From QZKY01 sp942492925 (lineage in GTDB: Bacteria; Pseudomonadota; Gammaproteobacteria; Burkholderiales; Burkholderiaceae_D): a stretch of 64,000 nt of DNA. The stretch's first letter is position 1; each line of letters opens with the position of its first letter. The notes beneath the pieces are model-generated. The model saw only the letters and a program-made list of their open reading frames with translations, did not search any database and was not told the DNA's origin. Below, in pieces: positions 26,886 through 35,611 of this stretch. The stretch covers positions 620,001-684,000 of the forward strand of contig OW818641.1 of assembly GCA_942492925.1 (NCBI GenBank), written 5' to 3'. Made by a program: the position numbers and the translations under genes.

Positions 26886-27821
26886 ATGTTAAAACAACGA
26901 ACCATCAAGCAACTGATCAAAACCGTCGGCGTCGGGCTTCACTCGGGCACCAAAGTCGAACTGACCTTGCGCCCCGCTGCACCGAATACGGGGATTGTTT
27001 TTCGCCGCGTTGATCTGAATCCCATTGTGGATTTCTATGCGACCGCCTTTGAGGTCGGCGATACGCGCATGGCTTCCACGCTGGTGCGTGATGGCGTTCG
27101 GGTGGCGACAGTTGAGCATTTGATGTCGGCGTGTGCCGGACTTGGCATCGACAATCTCTATATAGATGTCAGCGCGGAAGAGATTCCCATCATGGACGGT
27201 TCGGCCTCGTCCTTTGTTTTCTTGCTTCAGCAAGCTGGACTCGAAGAGCAGAATGCGCCCAAGAAATTCATTCGCGTCAAAAAGTCGGTGGAAGTGCGCG
27301 AAGGCCAAGGCGCATCCGAGAAATGGGCGCGACTCGAACCGCACCACGGCTACAAGCTCAATTTCTTCATTGAATTCAATCACCCGGCTATTGACGGAAC
27401 GTCCCAGACGGCCGAGATCGATTTCAGCAAAGTCTCTTACGTACGCGAGGTGGCGCGCGCCCGGACTTTCGGTTTCATGCAGGACGTGGAATTGTTGCGC
27501 GGCATGGGCTTGGCGCGCGGGGGCTCGCTTGACAATGCGATTGTGATGGATGAATACCGGGTGCTGAACTCGGACGGTTTGCGTTACGCAGATGAATTCG
27601 TACGCCACAAGATATTGGACGCCATTGGCGATTTGTACTTGATTGGACACCCTTTGCTGGCGTCGTATTCGGCCCACAAATCTGGTCACGCTCTGAACAA
27701 TCAATTGCTCCGGGCTTTGCTCGCGCAGCCGGAAGCGTATGAAGTAGTCAGTTTTGCAGATGACGCTAACGCGCCACAGGACTACTCGCGCATCCCGGCG
27801 AGAGAGTGGGTGCTCACGTAG
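26886..27821 (+). CDS. lpxC: UDP-3-O-acyl-N-acetylglucosamine deacetylase LpxC
   Basis: LpxC is the zinc-dependent committed enzyme of lipid A synthesis. The protein is 311 residues from ATG 26886 (MLKQRTIKQLIKTVGVGLHSGTKVEL). Zinc ligands and catalytic residues are recognisable: EHLMSACAGLGIDN (His79 region), the C-terminal RHKILDAIGDLYLIG with the second His and Asp, and AHKSGHALNN with the catalytic His. Standard length. It follows ftsZ, its usual place in proteobacteria, and its last codons overlap by eight bases the convergent dciA gene. Confidence 0.96.
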   Translation: MLKQRTIKQLIKTVGVGLHSGTKVELTLRPAAPNTGIVFRRVDLNPIVDFYATAFEVGDTRMASTLVRDGVRVATVEHLMSACAGLGIDNLYIDVSAEEIPIMDGSASSFVFLLQQAGLEEQNAPKKFIRVKKSVEVREGQGASEKWARLEPHHGYKLNFFIEFNHPAIDGTSQTAEIDFSKVSYVREVARARTFGFMQDVELLRGMGLARGGSLDNAIVMDEYRVLNSDGLRYADEFVRHKILDAIGDLYLIGHPLLASYSAHKSGHALNNQLLRALLAQPEAYEVVSFADDANAPQDYSRIPAREWVLT

Positions 27822-28320
27822 AGTGCTGCTGGTGTTTTCTCAGCAAAGCCTGAATAGCTGTTTTTAACGCCTCGTTTCGAGGCGTTTTTTCTATGGAACG
27901 CTCCAGATCCGAAAAAGCCGCCAGGGCTTTGGACGACAGGGGCGACTTTTGTGGACCGGTTTGCCACACCTCCGCCCTTTCAGGTTGCACTTTAAAACGT
28001 ATTGAGCTAACCTGCCACCCTACCTTGCCGAGGTGTTGTTGTAGGGAAAGCAAGTTTTGTTTGAGCCGTGACGCCATGGCGGCATTCGGTGCAGAGAGCA
28101 CCAGCTGACCGGAATCGAAGCGCAACACAGCACAATGGCTGAAGGCTTCAGGTAGAAAGCTTGTGCAATCCTTTTGGATGGCAGCAAGGCGCGTAACGGT
28201 AGGCATGAGTGTTGCTAGTTCTTCATGCGCGCGCAAGGAATCCATGACGCTGCTTGTCCCGCGCGGTAATCGTGACGGAGGCGTCTTTTGCTTCAATGTG
28301 GTTCGGGAACGGGTAGCCAT
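27814..28320 (-). CDS. dciA: DciA-like protein (DUF721), putative DnaB helicase-loading factor
   Basis: A 168-residue basic protein. The core from about residue 25 to 120 (SVMDSLRAHEELATLMPTVTRL..., CAVLRFDSGQLVLSAPNAAMASRLKQ) matches the DUF721 layout, a KH-like domain found in DciA, which in bacteria without DnaC delivers the replicative helicase. The position between lpxC and an M23 peptidase before secA is the usual betaproteobacterial context for this family. It is convergent with lpxC (stops overlap by eight bases) and divergent from the M23 gene with only 32 bp between starts. The codons around 27866-27890 also form the lpxC terminator. Confidence 0.75.
   Translation of the reverse strand: MATRSRTTLKQKTPPSRLPRGTSSVMDSLRAHEELATLMPTVTRLAAIQKDCTSFLPEAFSHCAVLRFDSGQLVLSAPNAAMASRLKQNLLSLQQHLGKVGWQVSSIRFKVQPERAEVWQTGPQKSPLSSKALAAFSDLERSIEKTPRNEALKTAIQALLRKHQQHST
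27866..27890 (+). terminator. intrinsic terminator of lpxC, located inside dciA
   Basis: AACGCCTCG (27866-27874) pairs perfectly with CGAGGCGTT (27878-27886) around TTT, followed directly by TTTT, on the plus strand 45 bp past the lpxC stop. On the minus strand the same bases encode the TPRNEALK segment of the DciA-like protein. Confidence 0.8.
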
Positions 28321-28352
28321 GCTCCAACCTTATCACACCCGTAGGAGAGTGT

Positions 28353-29297
28353 ATGCAAGTCATCCTGTTGCATCCCCGTTTTACCCAGGCGAAGTCCTTG
28401 ACCCTGTCGTCCAAGCATATTGTGATGGTTGCCGTGCTGTTTTTGGCCAGTGTGGCGACGTGCGCAGCCTTGATGTTATACATGCTTCTCGCTTTTGCCA
28501 CGACCCATCGTGTGCCAGTGCTTAACGAGATGTTTGCGTTGATCGCACAGGATGAGGCAGGTAAACAGGTTCGTCAGGCCAAAGAAAATCTGGCCGTGAT
28601 GACCGCCAAGATGGGGGAAATGCAGGCGCAATTGATGCGACTGGATGCCTTGGGCGAACGCGTCCAGGGACTCGCGGGCGTCAAACCGGAAGAATTCAAT
28701 TTCAAGGAAAAGCCGGGACGTGGTGGTATTGGCAAAATCTCGTTCCAGGATAAGGCGCTGAGTGTGGACGAATTCCAGCAACTGGTTGATAGAATGGAAA
28801 GAGATATTCAGCAGCGAGCCGATTATCTGAACGTGGTCGAATCGTCTTTGGTGGGACTGAAGGTCAAAACGCGCATGCTTCCCACCATTCATCCGGTGAA
28901 AAGAGGCTACACCACATCCAATTTCGGTAAACGGTTTGATCCTTTCACCGGCGATCACTCGCGACATGAGGGGGCGGACTTTGCTGCCCCCATGGGAACG
29001 CCCATCGTGGCCGCTGCGGGTGGGGTGGTCGTGCTGGCGGAATATAACGCGGACTACGGCAATATGATTGAAATCGATCATGGCAATGACATCGTGACCC
29101 GCTATGGTCACACCGCCCGCGTATATGCCAACGTTGGCGATATCGTCAAGCGCGGACAGCACATTGCCGACGTGGGCACGACCGGACGTTCGACCGGCCC
29201 GCATCTGCATTTTGAAGTGCGCGTCAAAGGTGTTGCGCAAAACCCCATCAAATTCCTTGCCGCCGGGGCCAATCACGCCAAAGTTGCAGGGCTGTAA
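28353..29297 (+). CDS. M23 family murein endopeptidase, membrane-anchored
   Basis: A 314-residue LytM/M23-type peptidase that probably cleaves peptidoglycan cross-links in the periplasm, or acts as an EnvC-like regulator. One N-terminal membrane helix (about residues 24-49) is followed by a coiled-coil region (about 65-110) and the C-terminal M23 domain. Metal-site residues are kept: HEGADFAAPMGTPI (His and Asp) and GPHLHFEVRV (HxH), plus RYGHTARV, so it is probably catalytically active. AGGAGAG precedes ATG 28353. The same gene sits upstream of secA in related betaproteobacteria. Confidence 0.88.
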   Translation: MQVILLHPRFTQAKSLTLSSKHIVMVAVLFLASVATCAALMLYMLLAFATTHRVPVLNEMFALIAQDEAGKQVRQAKENLAVMTAKMGEMQAQLMRLDALGERVQGLAGVKPEEFNFKEKPGRGGIGKISFQDKALSVDEFQQLVDRMERDIQQRADYLNVVESSLVGLKVKTRMLPTIHPVKRGYTTSNFGKRFDPFTGDHSRHEGADFAAPMGTPIVAAAGGVVVLAEYNADYGNMIEIDHGNDIVTRYGHTARVYANVGDIVKRGQHIADVGTTGRSTGPHLHFEVRVKGVAQNPIKFLAAGANHAKVAGL

Positions 29298-29321
29298 TCA
29301 AGAAGGTGGCTGATTCCCGTT

Positions 29322-29347
29322 ACCATGCCATCCCGCATGGTAGAATG
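29322..29347 (+). promoter_or_regulatory. hairpin overlapping an extended -10 promoter upstream of secA
   Basis: TACCATGC (29322-29329) pairs with GCATGGTA (29336-29343). The right arm overlaps TGGTAGAAT (29339-29347), which fits an extended -10 element. A T5 run begins only at 29352, so the hairpin could also be a weak terminator for the M23 gene. Both readings are tentative. Confidence 0.35.
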
Positions 29348-29473
29348 CCCTTTTTATTATGTATCGGCGTTGCCGCTGAAAGCTGCTCCCGTGTCATTCC
29401 CCTCCTCGCAGGTGTGTTGCCAGGGTTTGCTTGACGGAAGTCCTGAGCGAAGCGCCACTTCACGTATCCAAGT

Positions 29474-32242
29474 ATGCCACTGTCATTCCTGACCAAAATT
29501 TTTGGCAGCCGCAATCAACGGCTGCTCAAGCAGTATGGAAAAACCGTCCGTACCATCAACGCCCTGGAGCCGAAGTTTGAAAAAATGACGGACGCAGAAT
29601 TGCAGGCGATGACACCTGAATTCAAAGCGCGGCTGGAAAAAGGCGAGTCCCTCGACAGCTTGCTGCCGGAAGCGTTTGCCGTTTGCCGCGAAGCCAGCAA
29701 GCGCGTGCTGAAAATGCGTCCCTTCGATGTGCAGCTGATTGGCGGGATGGCACTGCACCAGGGAAAAATCGCCGAAATGGGAACGGGCGAAGGCAAAACG
29801 CTGGTGGCAACGCTGCCGGCCTACCTGAATGCGCTGACCGGCAAAGGCGTGCATGTCGTGACCGTCAACGACTATCTGGCCCAACGCGATGCGGAATGGA
29901 TGGGGCGCCTCTACCATTTCCTCGGGCTGACGACCGGCATCAACTTGACGGAGATGGAGCACGACGAGAAACAGGTTGCCTACGCGGCCGACATCACGTA
30001 CGGCACGAACAACGAATTCGGCTTCGACTACCTGCGCGACAACATGGTGTATGACCTTGGTGATCGCGTGCAACGCAAGCTGAACTTTGCGATTGTCGAC
30101 GAAGTGGACTCGATCCTGATTGATGAAGCCAGGACACCGTTGATTATTTCCGGTCAGGCCGAAATGATTACCGATGTCTATCAGAAGATGAATCAGGCAT
30201 CGAAGCAGTTGACCGAACAGATTGGCGAAGAAACGCCGGACGGCAAGGGCAAGATTGAAAAGCCGGGAGACTTCATCAAGGATGAAAAGTCGCACCAGAT
30301 TTATCTGACGGAAGCCGGCCACGAAAAAGCAGAAAAAGTGCTGGCAGAGATGGGGTTATTGCCGGCAGGGGCTTCGTTGTACGACGCGGCCAACATCATG
30401 CTGATGCACCATTTGAATGCGGCTATCCGCGCGAATACGCTGTTCCACCGCGACCAGCACTATGTGGTGCAAAACGATGAAATCATCATCGTCGACGAAT
30501 TTACGGGGCGCTTGATGACGGGGCGTCGCTGGTCCGACGGCTTGCATCAGGCGGTCGAAGCCAAAGAAGGCGTCACGATCCAAAACGAAAATCAGACGCT
30601 AGCGTCGATCACGTTCCAGAATTATTTCCGCATGTACGTCAAGTTGTCTGGCATGACCGGGACGGCCGATACGGAAGCCTACGAATTTCAGGAAATCTAC
30701 GGTCTGGAAACCGTGGTTATTCCGCACAACAAGCCGAACCAGCGCAAGGATAATCTGGATCAGGTTTACCGTACCACGCAGGAAAAGTATGAAGCGATGC
30801 TGCGCGACATCCAGGATTCCTACGAACGCGGTCAGCCAGTGCTGGTGGGTACCACGTCGATTGAAAATTCGGAAATGCTATCGGACATTCTGAAAAAAGC
30901 GGGCTTGCCCCACAACGTGCTGAATGCGAAGCAGCATGCACGTGAAGCGGAAATCGTCGCGCAAGCGGGGCGCCCGAAGATGATCACCATCGCGACCAAT
31001 ATGGCTGGCCGCGGCACGGACATCGTGCTGGGCGGGAATGTCGAGAAGCAGGTGCAGTTCATTGAAGCAGACGACAAGCTGGGCGAGGCGGAAAAGCAGC
31101 AGCAAATCCAGACGCTGCGAAGCGAATGGCAATCATTGCACGATCATGTCATTGCTGCCGGTGGTTTGCGCATCGTCGGCACCGAGCGTCACGAATCCCG
31201 TCGCGTGGACAACCAGTTGCGCGGCCGCTCGGCACGTCAGGGTGATCCCGGCGCATCGCGTTTCTATTTGTCGCTGGATGACGACTTGCTCCGCATTTTC
31301 GCCGGTGATCGTGTGCGATCGATCATGGACAAGCTCCGGATGCCGGAAGGCGAGCCGATCGAGGCCGGGATTGTGACGCGGTCCATCGAGTCGGCGCAGC
31401 GCAAAGTGGAAGCCCGAAACTTCGACATCCGCAAGCAGTTGCTGGAATACGATGACGTTGCCAACGATCAGCGTAAAGTGGTTTACGAACAGCGCAATCA
31501 CTTGCTCGAATCGGAAGAGGTTGCTGATTTGATCGCATCGTTGCGGCACGGGTTGTTCACGGACATTTTCCGCGAATACGTGCCCGCCGAATCCGTTGAA
31601 GAACAATGGGATATCGCCGGACTGGAAAATGTGCTCGCCAAGGAATGGCAAATTCGCGTTCCGTTGGCCGAGATGCTCGAAAACGAAAAAAACATTACGG
31701 ACGACGATTTGCTGGAGCGTGTGCTGAAAGCGGTCGACGATGTCTACAACATGAAAGTTGCACTGGTCGGCAAGGAAGCGTTTGCCGGATTTGAGCGCAA
31801 CGTGATGTTGTACAGCATGGATTCCCATTGGCGAGAACATCTCTCGGCGTTGGACTATCTGCGCAAGGGCATTCACTTGCGCAGTTATGGCCAGAAAGAT
31901 CCGAAGCAAGAATACAAGCGCGAAGCGTTTGAGCTCTTCGCCATGTTGCTGAACATGATTCGGCAAGACGTCATCCAAACCATCATGCTGGTGCGCATCC
32001 AGTCGCAAGAAGAGATCGAAGCGCTGGAAGAGCAGTTGATGCAAAACGTGGACAATGTACAGTACCAGCATGCCGGTGCTTTGCCCGATGCAACGCCGGA
32101 AGCCTTGCTGTCGTCCGAGGATCAGCCCGAAGAGGCTAAGCAAAAACCCATCGTGAATGCGGTACCGAAAGTTGGACGCAACGAGCCGTGTCCTTGCGGC
32201 AGCGGCAAGAAATTCAAGCAGTGTCATGGCAGGCTGAAATGA
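29474..32242 (+). CDS. secA: protein translocase ATPase SecA
   Basis: SecA drives preproteins through SecYEG. At 922 residues it is full length. NBD1 holds the Walker A motif GTGEGKT at 103-109 and VDEVDSILIDEARTPLIIS; the preprotein cross-linking domain follows, then NBD2 with NMAGRGTDI and SRRVDNQLRGRSARQGD, the helical scaffold, and a C-terminal linker with the zinc-binding end NEPCPCGSGKKFKQCHG, which also binds SecB. The start ATG 29474 gives MPLSFLTKIFGSRNQR, the normal N-terminus. A 176-bp leader precedes it and a strong terminator follows. Confidence 0.98.
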   Translation: MPLSFLTKIFGSRNQRLLKQYGKTVRTINALEPKFEKMTDAELQAMTPEFKARLEKGESLDSLLPEAFAVCREASKRVLKMRPFDVQLIGGMALHQGKIAEMGTGEGKTLVATLPAYLNALTGKGVHVVTVNDYLAQRDAEWMGRLYHFLGLTTGINLTEMEHDEKQVAYAADITYGTNNEFGFDYLRDNMVYDLGDRVQRKLNFAIVDEVDSILIDEARTPLIISGQAEMITDVYQKMNQASKQLTEQIGEETPDGKGKIEKPGDFIKDEKSHQIYLTEAGHEKAEKVLAEMGLLPAGASLYDAANIMLMHHLNAAIRANTLFHRDQHYVVQNDEIIIVDEFTGRLMTGRRWSDGLHQAVEAKEGVTIQNENQTLASITFQNYFRMYVKLSGMTGTADTEAYEFQEIYGLETVVIPHNKPNQRKDNLDQVYRTTQEKYEAMLRDIQDSYERGQPVLVGTTSIENSEMLSDILKKAGLPHNVLNAKQHAREAEIVAQAGRPKMITIATNMAGRGTDIVLGGNVEKQVQFIEADDKLGEAEKQQQIQTLRSEWQSLHDHVIAAGGLRIVGTERHESRRVDNQLRGRSARQGDPGASRFYLSLDDDLLRIFAGDRVRSIMDKLRMPEGEPIEAGIVTRSIESAQRKVEARNFDIRKQLLEYDDVANDQRKVVYEQRNHLLESEEVADLIASLRHGLFTDIFREYVPAESVEEQWDIAGLENVLAKEWQIRVPLAEMLENEKNITDDDLLERVLKAVDDVYNMKVALVGKEAFAGFERNVMLYSMDSHWREHLSALDYLRKGIHLRSYGQKDPKQEYKREAFELFAMLLNMIRQDVIQTIMLVRIQSQEEIEALEEQLMQNVDNVQYQHAGALPDATPEALLSSEDQPEEAKQKPIVNAVPKVGRNEPCPCGSGKKFKQCHGRLK

Positions 32243-32264
32243 CCCCCGTGCGTCAAGAAACAGA

Positions 32265-32299
32265 GGGCGGACTTCCGAAAGGGTTTTCCGCCCTTTTTT
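32265..32299 (+). terminator. intrinsic terminator after secA
   Basis: GGGCGGA (32265-32271) pairs with TCCGCCC (32287-32293), followed by TTTTTT (32294-32299). It lies 23 bp after the secA stop. Confidence 0.85.
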
Positions 32300-32351
32300 A
32301 TTGAAGTTCGGATTACAATAAATTCTTTTCCCCACTTACGAGAGAAGTACT

Positions 32352-33590
32352 ATGGCCGTCAATCTCCCGCTCCCCATCGCAGCTCACCTCCAACCCGTTG
32401 CCGGTATCGAACTGGGTTTTGCCCAAGCCAACATTCGCAAGCAGGATCGCAAGGATTTGCTGGTGATGCGACTGGCACCGACCGCGACCGTGGCGGGGGT
32501 GTTTACAAAAAATCGCTTTTGCGCTGCGCCGGTGCAAGTGTGCAAGGCGCATCTGGAGGATGTGCAAAAAAACAGTCTGCCGATTCGCGCGCTGCTGGTC
32601 AATACCGGCAATGCCAATGCCGGGACGGGCGATGCCGGCATGCTGGCCGCCAACGCGACCTGCGTGGCGCTGGCGGAACAACTCGGTTGCGCGCCATCGC
32701 AAATTTTGCCGTATTCCACCGGCGTCATTCTGGAACCGCTGCCTGTGGACCGTGTGATTGCGGGGTTGCCTGACGCGATTGCGAACCTCAAGGAAGATAA
32801 CTGGTTGAATGCGGCCGAAGCGATCATGACGACCGACACGCAACCAAAAGCGGCATCGTGCACGGTGACTATTCGCGGTCAGCAAATCACGATGACCGGT
32901 ATCAGCAAAGGCGCAGGCATGATCAAGCCCAATATGGCCACGATGCTGGGCTACTTGGCCATGGATGCCAAAGTGCCGCAAGCCATTCTGGAACACCTGG
33001 TGCGGGAAGTCGCGGACAAATCGTTTAATTGCATCACGATTGACGGCGACACCTCGACGAACGATTCCTTCATGTTGATCGCCACCGGCAAGCACGACGT
33101 TGGCTTGGTCGCAATCGAGTCGCCGGAATACGCAGCCTTGTCGGCAGCCGTGATCAGCCTGGCGCAGGAGCTGGCGCAAATGATTGTGCGCGATGGCGAG
33201 GGCGCGACGAAATTTATGACTATTACGGTGGAGCAGGGCCAGTCTGTCGAAGAATGTCGCCGGATTGCCTATTCAATCGGACACTCGCCCCTTGTGAAGA
33301 CGGCGTTTTACGCATCCGATCCGAACCTGGGGCGCATTCTCGCTGCGATTGGTTACGCCGGGGTGGACGATCTGGATGTGAGCAAATTGAATCTGTATCT
33401 GGACGATGTGTGGGTCGCCAAAAACGGCGGGCGCAATCCGGATTACAAGGAAGAACAAGGGCAGCGTGTGATGAAGCAAAGCGAGATCACCGTGCGCGTG
33501 ACGCTGGCGCGGGGTGATGCGGCAGCGACTATCTGGACGTGCGATTTTTCGCACGATTATGTGTCCATTAATGCAGACTACCGCTCCTAA
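32352..33590 (+). CDS. argJ: bifunctional ornithine acetyltransferase / N-acetylglutamate synthase
   Basis: ArgJ recycles the acetyl group from N-acetylornithine to glutamate in the arginine pathway. The 412-residue precursor cleaves itself between Ala196 and Thr197 within KPNMATMLG; Thr197 becomes the nucleophile. Other family blocks present: VFTKNRFCAAPV, NTGNANAGTG, EAIMTTDT and the C-terminal HDYVSINADYRS. ATG 32352 gives the normal N-terminus. It has its own upstream gap after the secA terminator; a palindromic element begins at its stop codon. Confidence 0.95.
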   Translation: MAVNLPLPIAAHLQPVAGIELGFAQANIRKQDRKDLLVMRLAPTATVAGVFTKNRFCAAPVQVCKAHLEDVQKNSLPIRALLVNTGNANAGTGDAGMLAANATCVALAEQLGCAPSQILPYSTGVILEPLPVDRVIAGLPDAIANLKEDNWLNAAEAIMTTDTQPKAASCTVTIRGQQITMTGISKGAGMIKPNMATMLGYLAMDAKVPQAILEHLVREVADKSFNCITIDGDTSTNDSFMLIATGKHDVGLVAIESPEYAALSAAVISLAQELAQMIVRDGEGATKFMTITVEQGQSVEECRRIAYSIGHSPLVKTAFYASDPNLGRILAAIGYAGVDDLDVSKLNLYLDDVWVAKNGGRNPDYKEEQGQRVMKQSEITVRVTLARGDAAATIWTCDFSHDYVSINADYRS

Positions 33591-33735
33591 GGAAACACTG
33601 AGGAACCTGCTGCGCAGTCGAATGGCTGCGTTGCGCGGTGCTCGGAATCCTCATGTACGTTTAAGTACACTCCGGTTCCTGCGCGCCGTGCGCCTTGCCA
33701 TCCAACCGCTCGCAACGGTTCATCAGAGTTTCCTT
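33589..33735. repeat. 147-bp palindromic, MITE-like element
   Basis: The ends are inverted copies: 33589-33606 and the reverse complement of 33718-33735 share 16 of 18 bases (AAGGAAAC-A/T-CTGA-G/T-GAAC). Pairing continues inward with gaps (GAATGGC against GGATGGC) to a centre around ATGTACGTTTAAGTACA, so the RNA or single strand could fold into one long hairpin. The left end includes the argJ stop codon. There is no open frame of note. It looks like a dispersed palindromic element; copy number cannot be seen here. Confidence 0.55.
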
Positions 33736-33766
33736 CCAATTCAAAACAACCACTTCTGTGATTTTT

Positions 33767-34639
33767 ATGGACGCGCTTGAAAAACTGCTGAACCGCGCCG
33801 AGGCGGTGCTTGCCAAGCTGGACAATATGCTTCCGCCAGCGACACCCGCCGTAGACTGGCAGGGCAGTACCGCTTTCCGCTGGCGCACGCGACGCGGACA
33901 ACCCGGCCACGCTTTCCTGCAACCGGTCACACATCTTTCCGATGTGGTCCTGAACGATTTGCAGCATGTCGAACGGCAAAAGCAGGTGCTGGTACAAAAC
34001 ACGCGGCAGTTTGTGCTGGGCAAACCGGCGAACAATGTGTTGCTGACTGGCTCGCGCGGCACGGGAAAATCCTCACTCGTCAAAGCCTGCTTGAATCATT
34101 TTGCGCCGCAGGGGTTGCGCCTGATCGAAGTGGATCGCGGTGACCTGGCCGATTTGACGGACATTGTGGATCTGGTGGCGAGCCGACCGGAAAAATTCAT
34201 GCTGTATTGTGACGATCTTTCTTTTGAGGAAGGTGACACCGGATACAAGGCGCTGAAAGTGGCGCTGGATGGCAGCATCGGCACGCAATCCAACAATGTG
34301 CTGATTTACGCCACATCGAATCGACGGCATCTGATGCCGGAGCGCGCTTCCGAAAATCGCGAAGTCATGCGCGGCGAAGATGGCGATCTGCACCCCGGCG
34401 AAACGGTGGAAGAAAAAATTTCCCTGTCCGAGCGATTCGGTATTTGGTTATCTTTTTATCCCTTCAGTCAGGATGAATACCTGGATATTGTGGGCAACTG
34501 GCTAAAGGCGTTTGGTTGCACCGAAGCCGAGATCGCCGCAGCGCGTGCCGAGGCCCTGCGCTGGGCGCTTCAGCGGGGCTCGCGCTCGGGCCGGATCGCC
34601 TGGCAATTTGCGAAAGATCATGTTGGCAAAACAAAATGA
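33767..34639 (+). CDS. DUF815-type AAA+ ATPase of unknown role
   Basis: A 290-residue P-loop protein. After an N-terminal helical region come Walker A GSRGTGKS at about residues 95-102, a Walker B-like segment MLYCDDLSFEE, ATSNRRHLMPE as a sensor-like block, and the stretch LSERFGIWLSFYPFSQDEY, all characteristic of the conserved DUF815 ATPases found next to argJ in many betaproteobacteria. The biochemical role is not established. No strong ribosome-binding site is seen before ATG 33767; the palindromic element ends 31 bp upstream. A mutT gene often follows in relatives but not here. Confidence 0.75.
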   Translation: MDALEKLLNRAEAVLAKLDNMLPPATPAVDWQGSTAFRWRTRRGQPGHAFLQPVTHLSDVVLNDLQHVERQKQVLVQNTRQFVLGKPANNVLLTGSRGTGKSSLVKACLNHFAPQGLRLIEVDRGDLADLTDIVDLVASRPEKFMLYCDDLSFEEGDTGYKALKVALDGSIGTQSNNVLIYATSNRRHLMPERASENREVMRGEDGDLHPGETVEEKISLSERFGIWLSFYPFSQDEYLDIVGNWLKAFGCTEAEIAAARAEALRWALQRGSRSGRIAWQFAKDHVGKTK

Positions 34640-34761
34640 GCCAGTGGCTTTTTTTCGCGACGCATAAATATTGACAAAACGCAGACCCTTTTGACCGTAC
34701 TTGCGTAGAGTGAGCCTGTTAGGCAAAGACTACGGCAGCGATTTTTTTCGCGGGGGGTTCT

Positions 34762-35592
34762 ATGTTGATGTCCAATCAAATCAATCGCTATGCGCATCAG
34801 TTACTGGCGGCGCGTGCCAGTGCTAGTCTGATGGCTCCGTTATCGACTAGCGAAAAGCTGACGCAGGAGAACGCATACGACATCGCGCGGCGCATTTATG
34901 ACGTGCGCATCGCGGAAGGGGAGAAACCGGTTGGACGCAAGATTGGTTTCGTCAACCGTGTGGTGTGGCCCAAGCAGGCAGACGTGCCGCAAATTCATAC
35001 ACCCATCTGGACGCCCCTGTTTGAAACGACCGTCATGCATGCCGAAGACAATATGGCGACGGTTGAACTGAAAGGTTTGTTGCAGCCGCGCCTGGAAGCC
35101 GAGATTGTATTTTGTCTGAAGGATGCGCCCTCTGCAGAAGCGACGATGCACGATCTGGCGGACTGCATTGAATGGATGGCGCATGGCGTCGAAATCACGG
35201 CGTGTCCCTATCCGGACTGGTGGTTTGAAACGCCCGATGCGATTGCCGCGTTTGGTTTGCACGGCGCGCTCATCATCGGCGAGCCACGGACTTTGTCATC
35301 GGCGAGCCGAAATCATCTCGGCACGATGATGCGAGGTGTGAGTGTGTCCGTGGCTTGCGATGGCGCTTTGCTCACGGCGGGGTTCGGTAGCGATATTTTG
35401 AACAGTCCGCTGCACGCGCTGTGGCATCTCTATCAAATGTTGCAAAACCAGTCGCGCTTCCCGCAACTCGGCGCAGGCGAAATCATTACCACCGGATCCT
35501 GGACAGATGGACGTTCCGTTCGGTCGGGCCAGTACTGGCAAACGGCGTACGCGGGCTTGGCACTATCAGGATTGAATCTGTCGTTTGTTTAG
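34762..35592 (+). CDS. 2-keto-4-pentenoate hydratase-like protein (FAA hydrolase superfamily)
   Basis: A 276-residue protein resembling MhpD/2-oxopent-4-enoate hydratases, which add water to 2-hydroxydienoates from meta-cleavage of aromatics; some relatives are decarboxylases. Supporting blocks: GRKIGFVNR near residue 58, LQPRLEAEIVFCLKD with the metal-binding Glu pair, GVEITACPYPDWWF and the C-terminal GEIITTGSWTDGRSV. No other aromatic-degradation gene is nearby, so the physiological substrate is open. GGGGGG (34752-34757) precedes ATG 34762; ATG 34768 is an alternative. It converges on the Yip1-family gene. Confidence 0.75.
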   Translation: MLMSNQINRYAHQLLAARASASLMAPLSTSEKLTQENAYDIARRIYDVRIAEGEKPVGRKIGFVNRVVWPKQADVPQIHTPIWTPLFETTVMHAEDNMATVELKGLLQPRLEAEIVFCLKDAPSAEATMHDLADCIEWMAHGVEITACPYPDWWFETPDAIAAFGLHGALIIGEPRTLSSASRNHLGTMMRGVSVSVACDGALLTAGFGSDILNSPLHALWHLYQMLQNQSRFPQLGAGEIITTGSWTDGRSVRSGQYWQTAYAGLALSGLNLSFV

Positions 35593-35611
35593 CCCGTGCT
35601 TCTTCGGTGCG

